In this document: positions 24,016 through 34,634 of the stretch, piece by piece | Numbering within the stretch: position 1 is the first letter of the stretch | How the letters are laid out: each line of letters opens with the position of its first letter | NCBI GenBank assembly: GCA_014529385.2 | Contig: CM043963.1 | Coordinates: forward strand, 110,030,912-110,094,911 | Direction: 5' to 3' | DNA: 64,000 nucleotides | From: Adiantum capillus-veneris | Lineage: Eukaryota > Streptophyta > Polypodiopsida > Polypodiales > Pteridaceae | Notes under the pieces: generated by a model | The model's input: only the letters and a program-made list of their open reading frames with translations | What the model was told of the DNA's origin: nothing | Databases searched by the model: none | Position numbers and translations under genes: made by a program

Positions 24016-25948
24016 TTAGGACACTAGGTTGCATGCTTTGCCATATGGATTACTTTTACTAGGATTTCCTTCTTGGTATTGGGCAATAAGTGGGGTTGAT
24101 CTAGAGGTGTTGAGGGGCCACATGGTAGATTTTCTCATCATTCGGTTGCTTGTCGAACCATCTCCATTTCCACAATGGTTCACTTTTGAGAATGAGGGTT
24201 GCTTGATTGTAGTGATGGCTATGACCTCGTAGGTGCCCTTCACATGTGGTTCTAGAGTTGGAAGCAACTTTCTTTTACATAATAGTGCTTCTTATTTCAT
24301 GAGCGGAAGAGCCAGCATGTTGTGGCCAAAATTCAAAAATTGCTCATGTGGCTTGATTATCATCAAGGCTATAGACTCAAGCACCTTGAACTCATATTTC
24401 ATATATTCCTTATGAAGATCTTTCTTGGAATTCTTCTATCCAGCTTTGTAGCTCACTTTGAGCATCAACTGTCTTTGGCATATCTTCAATCATGTGAGCC
24501 ACAAGACCAAATGTGCTTGGCAGTTCTAGCATTTGCAATGGTTCTAGAGCTAGCAATTCAGGTTGACTTGGGTGTGTGGAAGGCTCTAGAAATTAAATAG
24601 AAGCTTTGACTACCAACTCTCTGTCTTTGGTTTTCTGCTGCTGCTGAGCTTTTTGGGCTGTTAGATCATCTTTTACTTTGACCAGCTGCTCTTGAATCTC
24701 TTTGATATGTTGGTCCTTCTAAGCATTTATTAAAAACATGTCTGCCATTAGTAACTACCTATGTAGCTTCTCTTGTTCTAGATCTATCTTGAGAGATTGG
24801 ATCTACTCATTGTCTGATGTAGAGGGGTGTGTCAAGGTACACGGGGTTGCCTCTTATTGATTAGCCATGAGGGTGGAGAGGGTGGGCTTGACAGCATCAT
24901 ATGAATTTGATAGCTTAGTATAACTTTTTTTCTCCCTCTCTAGAGCCTCTTCCAAGTTCTAATAAGCCACTTGAAGCTCTAAGATCACTTCAATCTATCT
25001 CTCCCACTCTTGATAGGTGAGATGTGCATCCTCTCCCTATTTCTCTAGCTCTATATTCAACTTCTTCTTTTCTTCTGTGGCTTTGGTGGCTTTAGCTTTT
25101 GCACCCTTGGCATCTTCAATCCTAAGACGTGCCATTGATTTGTGCATCTATAACTATAGGTCTAGCGTAACAAAGTGTTCCTTAATATCAAAATCTACCA
25201 TAAGTTTTTGTGCTTTTGCGTCAAGCTCTTCCTCTCTCTGTCAAGATGTTACGACAATTTCTTTTCATTGAGCGATTTCTTGTTCCTAGAAAACTACAGG
25301 ATGCATTACTTGAATTTCATCCACTATTTTTGGCTATTTTTGTTGAACTTGGTCTTCTTGTTGCCTTGTCTCATTATCAATTTTCTAAGCAACTTCTTTC
25401 GCTTTTTGTTCTTGTTGTTGTTAAATAGAAACATCTAGCCTAGGGAAAGCCATTGGATTCACTACTTTGTCTCCTTCTTTGGTGGTTGTGGTAGTGGTTT
25501 GTACTTCTTCTTGCTTGTGATAATGTTGGATGCAAGGGGAGTCCATTATTGAGCCGAAATTTGTTGTTCTTTAGTGCTTGGACTCCTCCTTGATCCTCTT
25601 CTCTGCTTTCCTTTTGAGTGATTCATGGATCCATTGGCGTGAAGCTTCCGCCAGATTTAGATCCACTTGGCCCTTTTTCCTTTGTTCTTCCTTTAACTTT
25701 TCCAATCAACCATCTAGCTCGGCACTATCTTCGTGGTTTGACCCTTCCATCTTCTTTTTGCCTTCTACTTTTGTTGCTTTGCATTCTTTGATATTTCTTA
25801 GTGACTCCTCCATTGTTCTCCTAGCTTGAGAAATTGGTAACTTTTTTGTTGTAGGAGTCTTTTTTCTGATGAGTGATACCGTAATATCTTCCTCTTTAGA
25901 TGTTTGATCTTTTGATGGCCCTATCCTTTTTAGACTTGATTTCACCAC
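24016..25948 (-). pseudogene. Gypsy 2 gag-like coiled-coil frame riddled with TAG/TAA
   Basis: From 25948 to 24593 a single minus-strand frame encodes a hydrophilic, Glu/Lys/Gln-rich protein with heptad-like coiled-coil stretches (KKKLNIELEK, LEEALEREKKSYTKLS, IKEIQEQLVKVKDDL). It is cut by 18 in-frame stops with no frame change: TAG at 25385, 25334, 25286, 25154, 25148, 25037, 24995, 24959, 24803, 24755 and 24719; TAA at 25571, 25421, 24854 and 24593; TGA at 25706, 25265 and 25241. The frame continues to about 24440, then shifts; 24267-24016 is a further piece. It precedes the CCHC knuckle, so it is most likely gag, although no gag domain is recognised. The 5' end at 25948 abuts the middle Copia LTR. 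Confidence 0.65.
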
Positions 25949-25953
25949 TTAAG

Positions 25954-26275
25954 TGTAAAGAATGAGGATGCAAGAGAGCTACACAAGACAAGCACAAAGC
26001 ACACAGAGATGGAAAGCTTCTTCTTCTTCTTTACAGAAAAGAGAGTACAAAATGACTAAGTGCTAAAGCTGAAAAGTAGCACATATGTACATGCGGTCAC
26101 TAAGTGTTAACTCGCTAGAAGCGTACTAGGCTGGCACTATAAGTGTAGTCCAGCTGTAGAATCACTGGCACAGATCCTCCGTCTCGGTCACCTAACGCGC
26201 CAGTGAGTAAATGCCGTAAGCGGCCAAGACCCGTAGTGGATGCCAGCTCAAGGTGTAGAGCTCGACATCTCAACA
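25954..26275 (-). repeat. Copia LTR 2 (3' LTR of Copia 2)
   Basis: The 322-bp LTR has the same TG...CA ends as LTR 1 and LTR 3. In element orientation it is the 3' LTR of Copia 2. Confidence 0.93.
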
Positions 26276-29200
26276 CTCCCCCTCGAGCTCTGCATGTCGC
26301 AGAGTCCAAGCATAGTCCGGAAACGTCGAAGCTTCTCAGCTCCGAGGGCCTTGGTAAAGATATCCGCTATCTGCTCCTCTGTGCTGACGTAGACCAAGTC
26401 GATGTCGCCCGCCAACACTCGCTCTCGAACGTAGTGGTAATGGACCTCTATGTGTTTGGTCCTGGCATGGAACACTGGGTTCCTAGCCAATTGCATGCTG
26501 CTGAGGTTGTCACAATGGATGAAATTCTGCTGGTCCACCTGCACTCCCAAGTCCTCAAGTAATGTGCGTAGCCAAGCTACCTCGCACGCCGCAACTGCTG
26601 CACCTCTGTACTTGGCCTCTGTGCTCGATAAAGCAACCGTAGGCTGCTTTTTGCTGTTGCAAGTAACAGCAGCACTCCCAAAAGAGAACATGAAGCCACT
26701 CGTAGATCTCCTATCAACAATGCTACCTGCCCAATCTGCATCTGTATACCCATACAATGCTAATGGTGCATCTGCTGCATAGAACAATGCGTAGTCAAGA
26801 GTACCTTGCACATACCTAAGTGTGCGTCGTACTCCATCCAAATGTGGCTTCCTCGGAAGCTGCATGAACTGAGTCTCCAAGCCTACTGTGTAGCTCAAGT
26901 CTGGCCTTGTGATAGTCAAGTAGATTAGACTACCCACAATCTTCCTGTACATGTTGACATCCTCAACAACATCACCCTTCTCTGCACTCAGCTTTGCATT
27001 CACATCCAAGGGAATAGAAATTGGCTTACAATCAGCCATACCATACTTTGACAACATGTCCAAAGCATACTGTCTCTGTGATAGCCATACACCCTCTGGA
27101 GTCCTGATCACCTCAATGCCAAGAAAGTAGCGCAACTCGCCTAAATCTTTCATTTCAAACTCCTGTTTGAGAAGACCCTTCACATGGTCAATCTCCATAG
27201 CATTGTCACCAACAATAATAAGGTCATCTACATATATGGTAATGACCACAATCCCCACATCACTCTCACGTACATAGAGTGAATGATCAGCATGAGCTCT
27301 CCTAAAACCAATACTGACAAGATACTTGGCAATCCTGTCATACCATGCTCTAGAGCCCTGCTTCAAACCATACAAAGCTTTGAGAAGTCTGCATACATAA
27401 TCTGGGTAACCTGGATCGACATAACCAGGTGGCTGATCCATATACACTTCCTCTTGCAACTCACCATTCAAGAAGGCATTCTTTACATCCATTTGATGCA
27501 TAATCCATCCTCTAGATGCAGCCACTGCTATGACAGCTCTCACAGTCGTCATCTTTGCCACTGGAGCAAAGGTCTCCTCATAGTCTATGCCATACGTCTG
27601 TGCATAACCCTTTGCGACCAGCCTTGCCTTGTGACGCTCAATGTTACCATCAGCCTTATGCTTGGTTTTATACACCCATTTGCAGCCAATAGCTTTCTTG
27701 CCACTTGGCAATGGCACCAACTCCCATGTGTCATTTGCTTCCAATGCAGCCATCTCTTCATTCATTGCATCATCCCAATGCACATTTCCAACTGCATCCT
27801 CAAAACATGTGGGCTCCACATCCTGTATCACCTTAGCCATGTAGGCTTGGTGATGCGCTAGATACCCATCATAAGTCAATTTCTGAACTGGATTTCTGAC
27901 TCTATTAGATCTGCGCGGTCCTGGGTCACTCCTTTGCCCTCTAGCATCTTCTTGTACTTTCCTTACACCAGGTGTCCTGACAGCCGGAATTCCAAATTCC
28001 TCATCAAGACTTTGTTCAGAACCATCTGAATCCATGTCTACATGTGAAAAACCTGATGATGCATCAGCCATAAAGGGAGGTTCATCAACCTTTTCCTTTC
28101 CTTTTCGTGATACATTCCCTGTACCTGTTGGTGGAGTAACCTGCGTACGTAGTCTACCATTCCATGGTTTCTCAACAGAGCCACGAGAAGAGGACTCTTG
28201 TGGTCCACTCAAAACTTGTGACTGTGGCCTCACATTTTGTACAACCACATCATCTTTTACATCAGCCCCAATAGTGCCATGTGCATTACTGTACCAGCTG
28301 CTCATCTCATCAAAGACTACATCTCTGCTCACTCGTAATTCTTGTGTAGTAGGATTGTAGCACCTGTACCCCTTTTGTTCAAGGGAATATCCCACAAGAA
28401 TACATTTCTCTGCTTTAGGATCCAATTTCCTACGCAACTCATCTGGTACATGCACGTAAGCTATGCAGCCAAACACTTTCAAGTGTGCCAAATCAGGCTT
28501 TGTACCTGTAAACTTTTCCTCAGGTGTTACATCATGCACCGCAGCTGTAGGTGTCCTGTTCATAATGTACACAGCTGTATTTACAGCTTCAGCCCAGAAA
28601 TGATGAGGCATGTTCTTCTCATTCATCAATGCACGTGCAACCTCTGCAATGTGCCTGTTTTTCCTTTCTGCGACCCCATTCTGCTGTGGAGTATATCTGC
28701 ATGTAAACTGCCTGTGTATACCATGCATTCGCAGAAAATCTGAAAAATCATTGGAGAAGTACTCTCCCCCTCCATCTGACCTCAATGTCTTGATTTGCAT
28801 ATCTGTCTCCTTCTCAATCATGACTTTGAAGTCTTGAAAGTGACCAAACACTTCACTTTTGTTACGCATGAAGTAGACCCATACTTTCCTTGTATGGTCA
28901 TCAATGAAAGAGACATAATACCTGCAACCATGTATACTTGCAGTATCGGTTGGACCCCAAACATCTGTGTGCACCACCTCAAGTGGCTTTTTACATACAT
29001 TGCGCTCATGTGGAAATGAGCCCTTTGACTGTTTTCCAAACTGGCATGCTGCACACACTTTATGCATACCATCCACCTTGAATTTGGGCAAACCTTTTAC
29101 AATCTATTTTGATTGCATGCTGCGCAATCTCTGCTCATTGACATGGCCAATGCGTTTGTGCCAAATGTCAACATCAGCCACAACACCTGTGCCTTGTGCA

Positions 29201-30597
29201 AATAATGCAGCTTTTACCTCAGGCATGTCTACATTCAGCGTAAACATTCTGCCCACACATTTGCCCTCTATGATCAGCTTACAGCCATTTTGGAAATCTT
29301 CTACATAACAGCCATTTGGATTAAAGCGAACCTGCAAACCCTGCTCAACCATTTGTCCAACAGAAACAAGATTCTTTGTAATGTTTGGGACATGAAGTAC
29401 ATCTGCTAAGTACTTTGATTTCCCACTCTTCGTATTTAGAGGTATGTCCCCTACATGAGCAATGGGGTGAGCTGTGTCATCTCCTGTCTGCACATAGCCT
29501 GACACATCTGGTTTGCGCATATCTCTAAACCACTCTCCACGAGACGTCATGTGATTAGAGGCACCTGAATCCACATACCAAACATCATCTTGGGTGGAAT
29601 TCTCTGCAGTCATTGTATTCATTACATGTTGCATAACAAACATGCGCTCGTTTTTGCTGTCATCTGCATCTCTGCTAGTAGATGCATAGTTGCCCTGTTC
29701 TCTCTTTCTACTTGCTTTGCCCTTTGGACAGTCACGTGACATGTGACCTCTTTCACCACAAGTCCAACATTCTCTACTATCTGGAGTATGTTGTTGCCTG
29801 CTTGATCCTGCACCACGACCTCTTTGACTCCCCCTGCCTTGAGACTGGTTTCCCCTGCCACCTGTATTGTTTTGATTTGATTGACCTTCCAGAAATTGGC
29901 CCCTGCAACCCCTTGGGCCTCGACCACGACCTCTACCTCTACCTCTGTTGGAGTTAGAATAGAAGGCCTGTTCAGAATTATTTCTGCCATGAGAAGAAGA
30001 TGTGTCAAGGTTCTTCTCCTCAAGAATAAGCATAGAAATCAAATCTTGGAACACGGGGATGTCGTCTCTTGTATTCATGGAAGACCTAAAATGTACATAA
30101 TCATCTCCTAGACCATCCAAGCATGCACGGACAATGTCATCGTCTTCCACTGAGACTTTAATAGATCCAAGAGCCTCAATGATACTCTTGATCTTCAAAG
30201 CATAATCATTGATGGAGAGGTTGTTCCTCTTAACCTGATTTAGCTCTGACTTTAGTTGAAGCTTCCTGGCCTTGGTGTTCACCTCGAACACTCTGCCTAA
30301 GTTTTTCCATGCAATGGCGAGGGTTTCAGCATCCTGTAGATAGCCCATCATGCCATCTGTGATGCTCATAGAAAGCCAATACATCACTTTGCTCTGGCCT
30401 TGTTGCCAGTCCCTCAAAGCTTTCCTTTGTTCTGCTGTAGCATTTGCCTCGGGAATCTCTGGTTCCTTTTCATTGTCTCCTTCTACATAGTCCCAATAAC
30501 CTTTTCCTTTTAGGAAATTTGTTATTCTGAACTTCCATGCAGGGTAGTTATTTTTCTCAAGATTCTCAGTAACAATCTGACTGAAACCGTCAGACAT
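26248..30597 (-). CDS. Copia 2 gag-pol polyprotein, one in-frame TAG
   Basis: The 1450-codon frame starts at the Met of MSDGFSQIV, the start shared with Copia 1. Approximate residues: gag 1-250, basic GRGRGRG linker at about 230, CCHC knuckle CWTCGERGHMSRDC near 280, protease DSGASNHM near 345, pre-integrase HKRIGHVNEQRL near 485, integrase DDE core (HTDVWGP, SDGGGEYFSNDF, GVAERKNR) about 525-700, RT with YVDD near 1155, RNase H near 1310-1430. The TAG at 29104-29106 (codon 498) replaces the Gln found in Copia 1. RNase H reads SSTEAKY where Copia 1 has SSTEAEY. The frame ends at TGA inside the LTR. Everything else looks functional, so this is the youngest coding body in the window. Confidence 0.93.
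26276..26285 (-). other. Polypurine tract of Copia 2
   Basis: CGAGGGGGAG on the minus strand lies directly next to the 3' LTR. Confidence 0.75.
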
Positions 30598-30844
30598 CTT
30601 GAAGCACCAAGACAAAATAGCTGCAATCTGCAAAAAACCTGCAACTCTGCTGAACCTGCTATCGTGGTTCCTGTAACGCTTTCTACACTCAACGAGTGTC
30701 CACAATCAAGCGTTTCACAACCACTGTACTTGTATAGTAAATCTCTGTATACTGCACTTTGGAGACCTGTTCGCATCTGGTCGTGGATTGCGAATGAAGG
30801 GATTGTGATGCTCTTGCTCTCTTAGCCTCTCTTGCCTGCACCAG
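30598..30844 (-). other. Copia 2 5' leader
   Basis: About 250 bases between primer site and gag start. They contain no good frame and form the untranslated leader; the first 95 bases upstream of gag are shared with the Copia 1 remnant. Confidence 0.7.
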
Positions 30845-30856
30845 GCTCTGATACCA
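30845..30856 (-). other. Primer-binding site, initiator tRNA-Met
   Basis: On the minus strand TGGTATCAGAGC begins at the base next to the 5' LTR. It is the standard plant Copia primer site complementary to the 3' end of initiator tRNA-Met. Confidence 0.93.
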
Positions 30857-31178
30857 TGTAAAGAATGAGGATGCAAGAGATCTACACAAGACAAGCACAA
30901 AGCACACAGAGATGGAAAGCTTCTTCTTCTTCTTCACAGAAAAGAGAGTACAAAATGACTAAGTGCTAAAGCTGAAAAGTAGCACATATGTACATGCGGT
31001 CACTAAGTGTGAACTCGCTAGAAGCGTACTAGGCTGGCACTATAAGTGTAGTCCAGCTGTAGAATCACTGGCACAGATCCTCCGTGTCAGTCACCTAACG
31101 CGCCAGTGAGTAAATGCCGTAAGCGGCCAAGACCCGTAGTGGATGCCAGCTCAAGGTGTAGAGCTCGACATCTCAACA
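30857..31178 (-). repeat. Copia LTR 3 (5' LTR of Copia 2)
   Basis: The 322-bp LTR has the same ends as the other two and is followed on the plus strand by CATAA, the target duplication. Confidence 0.93.
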
Positions 31179-31183
31179 CATAA
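31179..31183. other. Target-site duplication CATAA, right copy
   Basis: It is the same five bases as 14654-14658, followed by the continuation of the Gypsy A gag (CAGACGTC...). Confidence 0.88.
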
Positions 31184-32547
31184 CAGACGTCAGATGTGAC
31201 ATGCTAATGCTAGCCAGTATGGTCCCATGGAAATAAGAACTTGGGTGTTGTGGTTGTGGAGCATAGGTAGTTGAAACAATGGGAGGGGTAGGAACTACAT
31301 GAGTATGAGGACCCACAGGTGCATACGATTGATACACTTGTAGCGGCTATTGTTGGCATTGAGCTACCATATAGCGGTGCTTTACTAACAAATGAGGTCC
31401 ATGGCGTGTTTCTTGGCATGCCCATCATTGGAGTAGGCATGGTAGCCGTGGTGTCATCAAGAGAAAGATGAGCTAGACTTGGAAAAGTAAAGCTATCACT
31501 ATCGGGCTTAGATTGCACTGAGACCCCTGGTGAAACAACATATGGAGGATCCATCGGACTTACCGAGGGAGTCTCCATTTGTGATAATGTCAATCATTTA
31601 TCCTTCCCTATATCCAAGAATCTCATGAGACCTATTGAAGGCATGTGGGACCCCTTGTTCTGTCTCTCTAGCTCAACAACCCTATGGATGACCTCACAAA
31701 CTCTTTGTGGTTGATCCTCCACACTAGTAGCACCCGTTGTGGATTGTAGGACATCTAACCAACCCACGTGATAGGTGTGACCTATGTATAGGTCAGTTAG
31801 AGTTTTTGTTTGTAGTTCATAATCCCAGTTCTCATTTAGAAACGCTCCATCTAAGCTTGAGGTGCTAGGGGTGTCCCTTGAACTAGATGCAATGGGGCTC
31901 TCTATGGGTTGACCCTTAGTGGTCGCTAATTCAGGAGCACTCGATTGCTCTCCTAGAAAAGATATTGACATAGGATCTTTCGCTTTTAACTCTCTTCCTT
32001 GCTCCACCTTGCGTAAGCTCTCGATTTCCTTTTCCCTAGCCGCAATGATATATCGCTCAACCTCTTGCACTTCGACAAGGCTTCTACCATCAGGTAATAT
32101 AACCTCAGAGGGGAATAGTTCTGAAGAGTCGGGGGGTGCAGTGAATGGAGTATTCACGTGCACATTCTCTAAGGGCATAGGGTCTACGTTGGTCATGAAT
32201 GGCGAATTTACTTCCCCATCCCCCTCATTTACATCGTTACTTCCATGTTCGGAGCAAGTGGATCTACTAAAGGTTTCCTTCAAGCGGGTAAGCACGCTCG
32301 GCTTGGACCGTGGGCCCGTGGCATGCATGTCTTGTCTTGAGCTGTCAAGATTAGGCATTGAGTAACACTCCATAACGTTGTAGTTAGAGGAAGAGTCACT
32401 AGACGCTATATGCGGGTCCTGAGTGGTACTACCTTGGGTTCCCGCTGAGGGCCTAGAGCCTAAGGAAGAGGAATGATGAGTGCCCGCATAAACGGAAACA
32501 CTCTCAATGTGCTCGTCCTCTAGCACACACCTAGAGCGTAGGTGCAT
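31184..32547 (-). pseudogene. Gypsy A gag N-terminal half
   Basis: The frame starts at the Met at 32547 (MHLRSRCVLEDEHIE), which is shared in position with Gypsy B (34634) and C (56730). It encodes a Ser/Pro-rich disordered head and conserved blocks LKETFSRST, LFPSEVILPDGRSL, EVQEVERYIIAAREKEIE and VIHRVVELERQNKG. A TAA at 31594 stands where Gypsy C has Gln (GKAKQLTL). The next piece (31593-31210, PPYVVSPGVSVQS) leads toward the capsid domain that resumes at 14656. I do not recognise a named domain in this half; conservation among three copies shows it was coding. Confidence 0.8.
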
Positions 32548-33497
32548 GTGACCTCGGCACTCTAGAGGTGTTGATGAGTGCCTCTGGTTTTTTTAGGTGT
32601 TTACAACCCAATTTTTTTTAATTTTTGGTTGCTTTTTTAACCAAGCCATAGAATATGGCGTGCGATAGCTAAGAACGAGCTTGTCTTGGCTAGAGGGACG
32701 TGCCGTGCTTTACAACCCCTGGTTCCGTTACGTACAACCCTCAGAATCCTAAAACTAGTCTTTTCCTAGGTGAGGAGAGGGCTAAAATTAGTAAGTCCAA
32801 AGGGTGAGTGTAAAGGGGATGGTGGAGGACTTGAGGAACTTATCCCACATGCCCTCATTCCCTCTTGTGGAGGTAGGGTATATATATATATATATAATAG
32901 TGAGTCTAGTATATATCATAAGAATGAGGACTGAGGCCTAGGCCTAGGCTTGGGCTTGGGAAAACGATCCCGATCCAAAATTTTCGTACAACACACTCAC
33001 GCCTCACTCTTAAATATTTTCAGGTTTTTTTTTTTAGGGTCGCCGCACGCGCGGTTTTGATGGCCTTTTTGGGCCACACACACAAAACTTTTTGCCTTCT
33101 CTCCTCACTAACTTAACCTTATCTCTTCTACAACTAACTACTCTGCTAATTACTAACTCACAGTGAACAATGAATCTACCTACTCTGCGAACTATTTACT
33201 CATTCACTAGCTAGCACACTAGTTATGCAAACAACTAAAAAACTGTGTAAACAGACACTGGCAGAAAACAAGCTATCTATTAACTCTATAAAAAATTGTG
33301 CAAGCAGCCATTGACAGAAAACACTCAATTACTACTAACACACTAGCTACTAACTCTGCAAGCAGGAATTGACAAAAAACAGAGATTACGCAGGAAATAA
33401 AAACTTGCAAAAAATAGATTCTTCTTCTTCCTCTTCCTTCCTAACTCAAAGACTCACAGAAGGAGCACAAAGTGCCTCTTAACTTAGTGCAAGACGA
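32548..33497 (-). other. Gypsy A untranslated leader
   Basis: About 950 bases between primer site and gag hold no convincing frame. The stretch contains a (TA)n run at 32880-32897 and a low-complexity CTAACTACT-rich segment (33110-33400). The same layout recurs in Gypsy B and C leaders, which supports it as leader rather than unrelated DNA. Confidence 0.65.
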
Positions 33498-33517
33498 TTC
33501 CCCAGCAGCGGCGCCAA
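33498..33517 (-). other. Primer-binding site of Gypsy A (TGGCGCC type)
   Basis: The minus strand reads TTTTTGGCGCCGCTGCTGG next to the LTR end. This is close to the TGGCGCCGTTGCCGGGGA primer site of plant Athila-like elements, which is usually assigned to tRNA-Asp. Confidence 0.8.
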
Positions 33518-33520
33518 AAA

Positions 33521-33768
33521 TGTGCACGTAGGTCGCACGTGTCAATGCAAGGGAACTTGCTGATACATTGTGTGCAAGCCACAAATGGCTTCAAGCATGC
33601 AACTAGAATGACTGATTTTTCGGTTTAGGTGACTTTTATATGAGCTCGCCCCATTCACACTTGGGCATCCATACTTAGCCAACTAACCCTTGAATGTTCC
33701 TGTTAGAGTGCGCCTCTCATCGGCGATCACTCTTACCCTTTTCCTATTGGACCGACAAGCCCGGCCCA
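33521..33768 (-). repeat. 5' LTR of Gypsy A
   Basis: The inner end (TGTGCAC in plus orientation) is clear next to the primer site. The outer end is set where similarity to the Gypsy C LTR stops (CAAGCCCGG, near 33764). The length is about 250 bp. The next 40 bases toward Gypsy B gag are unassigned, so the outer boundary may be off by that much. Confidence 0.65.
33631..33642 (-). promoter_or_regulatory. TATA box in Gypsy A LTR
   Basis: CATATAAAAGTC on the minus strand lies in mid-LTR. The Gypsy C LTR keeps the same ATATAAAAG element at 57879-57888, which supports it as the RNA polymerase II promoter. Confidence 0.65.
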
Positions 33769-33769
33769 T

Positions 33770-34634
33770 GACTACTAGAAGTGGATGCCAGTGGTTAACA
33801 GGCATGTGGATCCCCGTATTCTGTCTCTCTAGCTCAATAACCCTATGGATGATCACTCGTTGTGCATTGTAGGATAGGTCAGTTAGAGTTTCCGTTTGTA
33901 GTTCATACTCCCTGTTCTCATTTAGGAACACTCCATCTAGGATCGAGGTGCTAGGGGTGTCCTTTGAACTAGATGCAATGCGGCTCTCTATGGGTTGACC
34001 CTTAGTGGTTGCTAATTTAGGAGCACTCGATTGCTCTCCTAGCAAGGATATTGACATAGAGGCTTTTGATTTTAACTCTCTTCGTTGCTCCACTTTGTGT
34101 AAGCTATCGATTTCCTCTTCCCTAGCCCCAATGATGTATCGCTTAACCTCTTGCACTTCGGCAAGGCTTCTACCATCAGGTAATATAACCTCGGAGGGGA
34201 ATAGCTCTGAAGAGTTAGGGGGTGTAGTGAATGGAGTATTCACGTGTACCCTCTCCAAGATCATGGGATCTACGTTGTTCATGAATGGAAAATTTACTTC
34301 CCCACCCCTCTCATTTACATTGTAAGCTCCATGTTCGGAGTGAGTGGCTCTACTAAAGGTTTCCTTTAAGCGGCTAAGCACGCTCGACCCCGGACCGTGG
34401 ACCCATGGCATGCATGCCTTGGCTTGAGCTATCAAGATTAGGCATTGGGTAACCCTCCATGATGTCATAGTAAGAGGAAGAGTCACTAGCCATTATGTTC
34501 GGGTCTTGGGTTGTACTACCTTGGGTCTCCATCGAGGGCCCAGAACCTAAGGTAGGTGGGTATTGAGAACCCGCATCAGTCGAAGTGCTCACTAGTTGCT
34601 CGGTCTCTAGCACACGACCAAAGCACAGATGCAT
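33770..34634 (-). pseudogene. Gypsy B gag N-terminal half, truncated
   Basis: It starts at the Met at 34634 (MHLCFGRVLETEQL) and carries the same blocks as Gypsy A: LKETFSRAT, LFPSEVILPDGRSL, EVQEVKRYII and IELERQN. A frameshift between 34374 and 34486 splits it. Homology to gag ends after GIHMP at about 33808; after some 40 unassigned bases the Gypsy A LTR begins. The open frame runs on through that LTR to 33683, giving a chimeric reading frame with no likely meaning. Gypsy A may have inserted into B, but no matching target duplication was found. Confidence 0.75.

Larger units (their letters stand above)
20085..25948 (-). mobile_element. Gypsy 2, chromovirus-like, internal region only
   Basis: Minus-strand order is coiled-coil gag (25948 to about 24016), CCHC knuckle (about 23550), protease and RT (23401-22290), RNase H (22098-21685), integrase (21496-20820) and a chromodomain-like C-terminus (to 20085). 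This order, with RT before integrase and a C-terminal chromodomain, is that of Ty3/Gypsy chromoviruses. No LTR, primer site or polypurine tract could be assigned at either end. Many stops and frameshifts make it defective. Confidence 0.8.
14659..31178 (-). mobile_element. Copia composite: three LTRs, two gag-pol bodies, embedded Gypsy 2
   Basis: Three LTRs of exactly 322 bp (14659-14980, 25954-26275, 30857-31178) flank two Copia bodies in the same orientation. Only the outermost pair has a matching target duplication (CATAA). The middle LTR is preceded by TTAAG, which matches neither. The simplest reading is one insertion followed by an LTR-mediated tandem duplication, with the 5' leader of Copia 1 later replaced by Gypsy 2 and flanking sequence (19372-25953). 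The LTRs differ from each other at about 4-5 positions per pair by eye, so they are of similar age. Confidence 0.75.
25954..31178 (-). mobile_element. Copia 2, nearly intact Ty1/Copia element
   Basis: Both LTRs (322 bp each), a perfect 12-base tRNA-Met primer site, a polypurine tract and one continuous gag-pol frame with a single internal TAG make up a 5225-bp element. It belongs to the larger composite, and its own flanks do not form a target duplication (TTAAG left, CATAA right). Confidence 0.93.
10677..33768 (-). mobile_element. Gypsy A, Athila/Tat-like LTR element, interrupted and 3'-truncated
   Basis: On the minus strand the element runs from an LTR at 33768-33521, through a primer site (33498-33517), leader, gag, protease and reverse transcriptase, to a break at 10677. 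Its gag is split by the 16.5-kb Copia composite (14659-31178), with the direct repeat CATAA at 14654-14658 and 31179-31183. RNase H, integrase and the 3' LTR are missing, cut off by the satellite. The TTTTTGGCGCC primer site and the FLDGYSGYNQI motif in RT are typical of plant Athila/Tat-type Gypsy elements (established knowledge). It is related to Gypsy B and C in this window. It is decayed and non-functional. Confidence 0.85.

Noticed and set aside
15988-29308. Plus-strand open frames of 100-192 codons opposite both Copia bodies
   Set aside because: They are antisense shadows of gag-pol; both Copia copies show them only because the sense strand is conserved.
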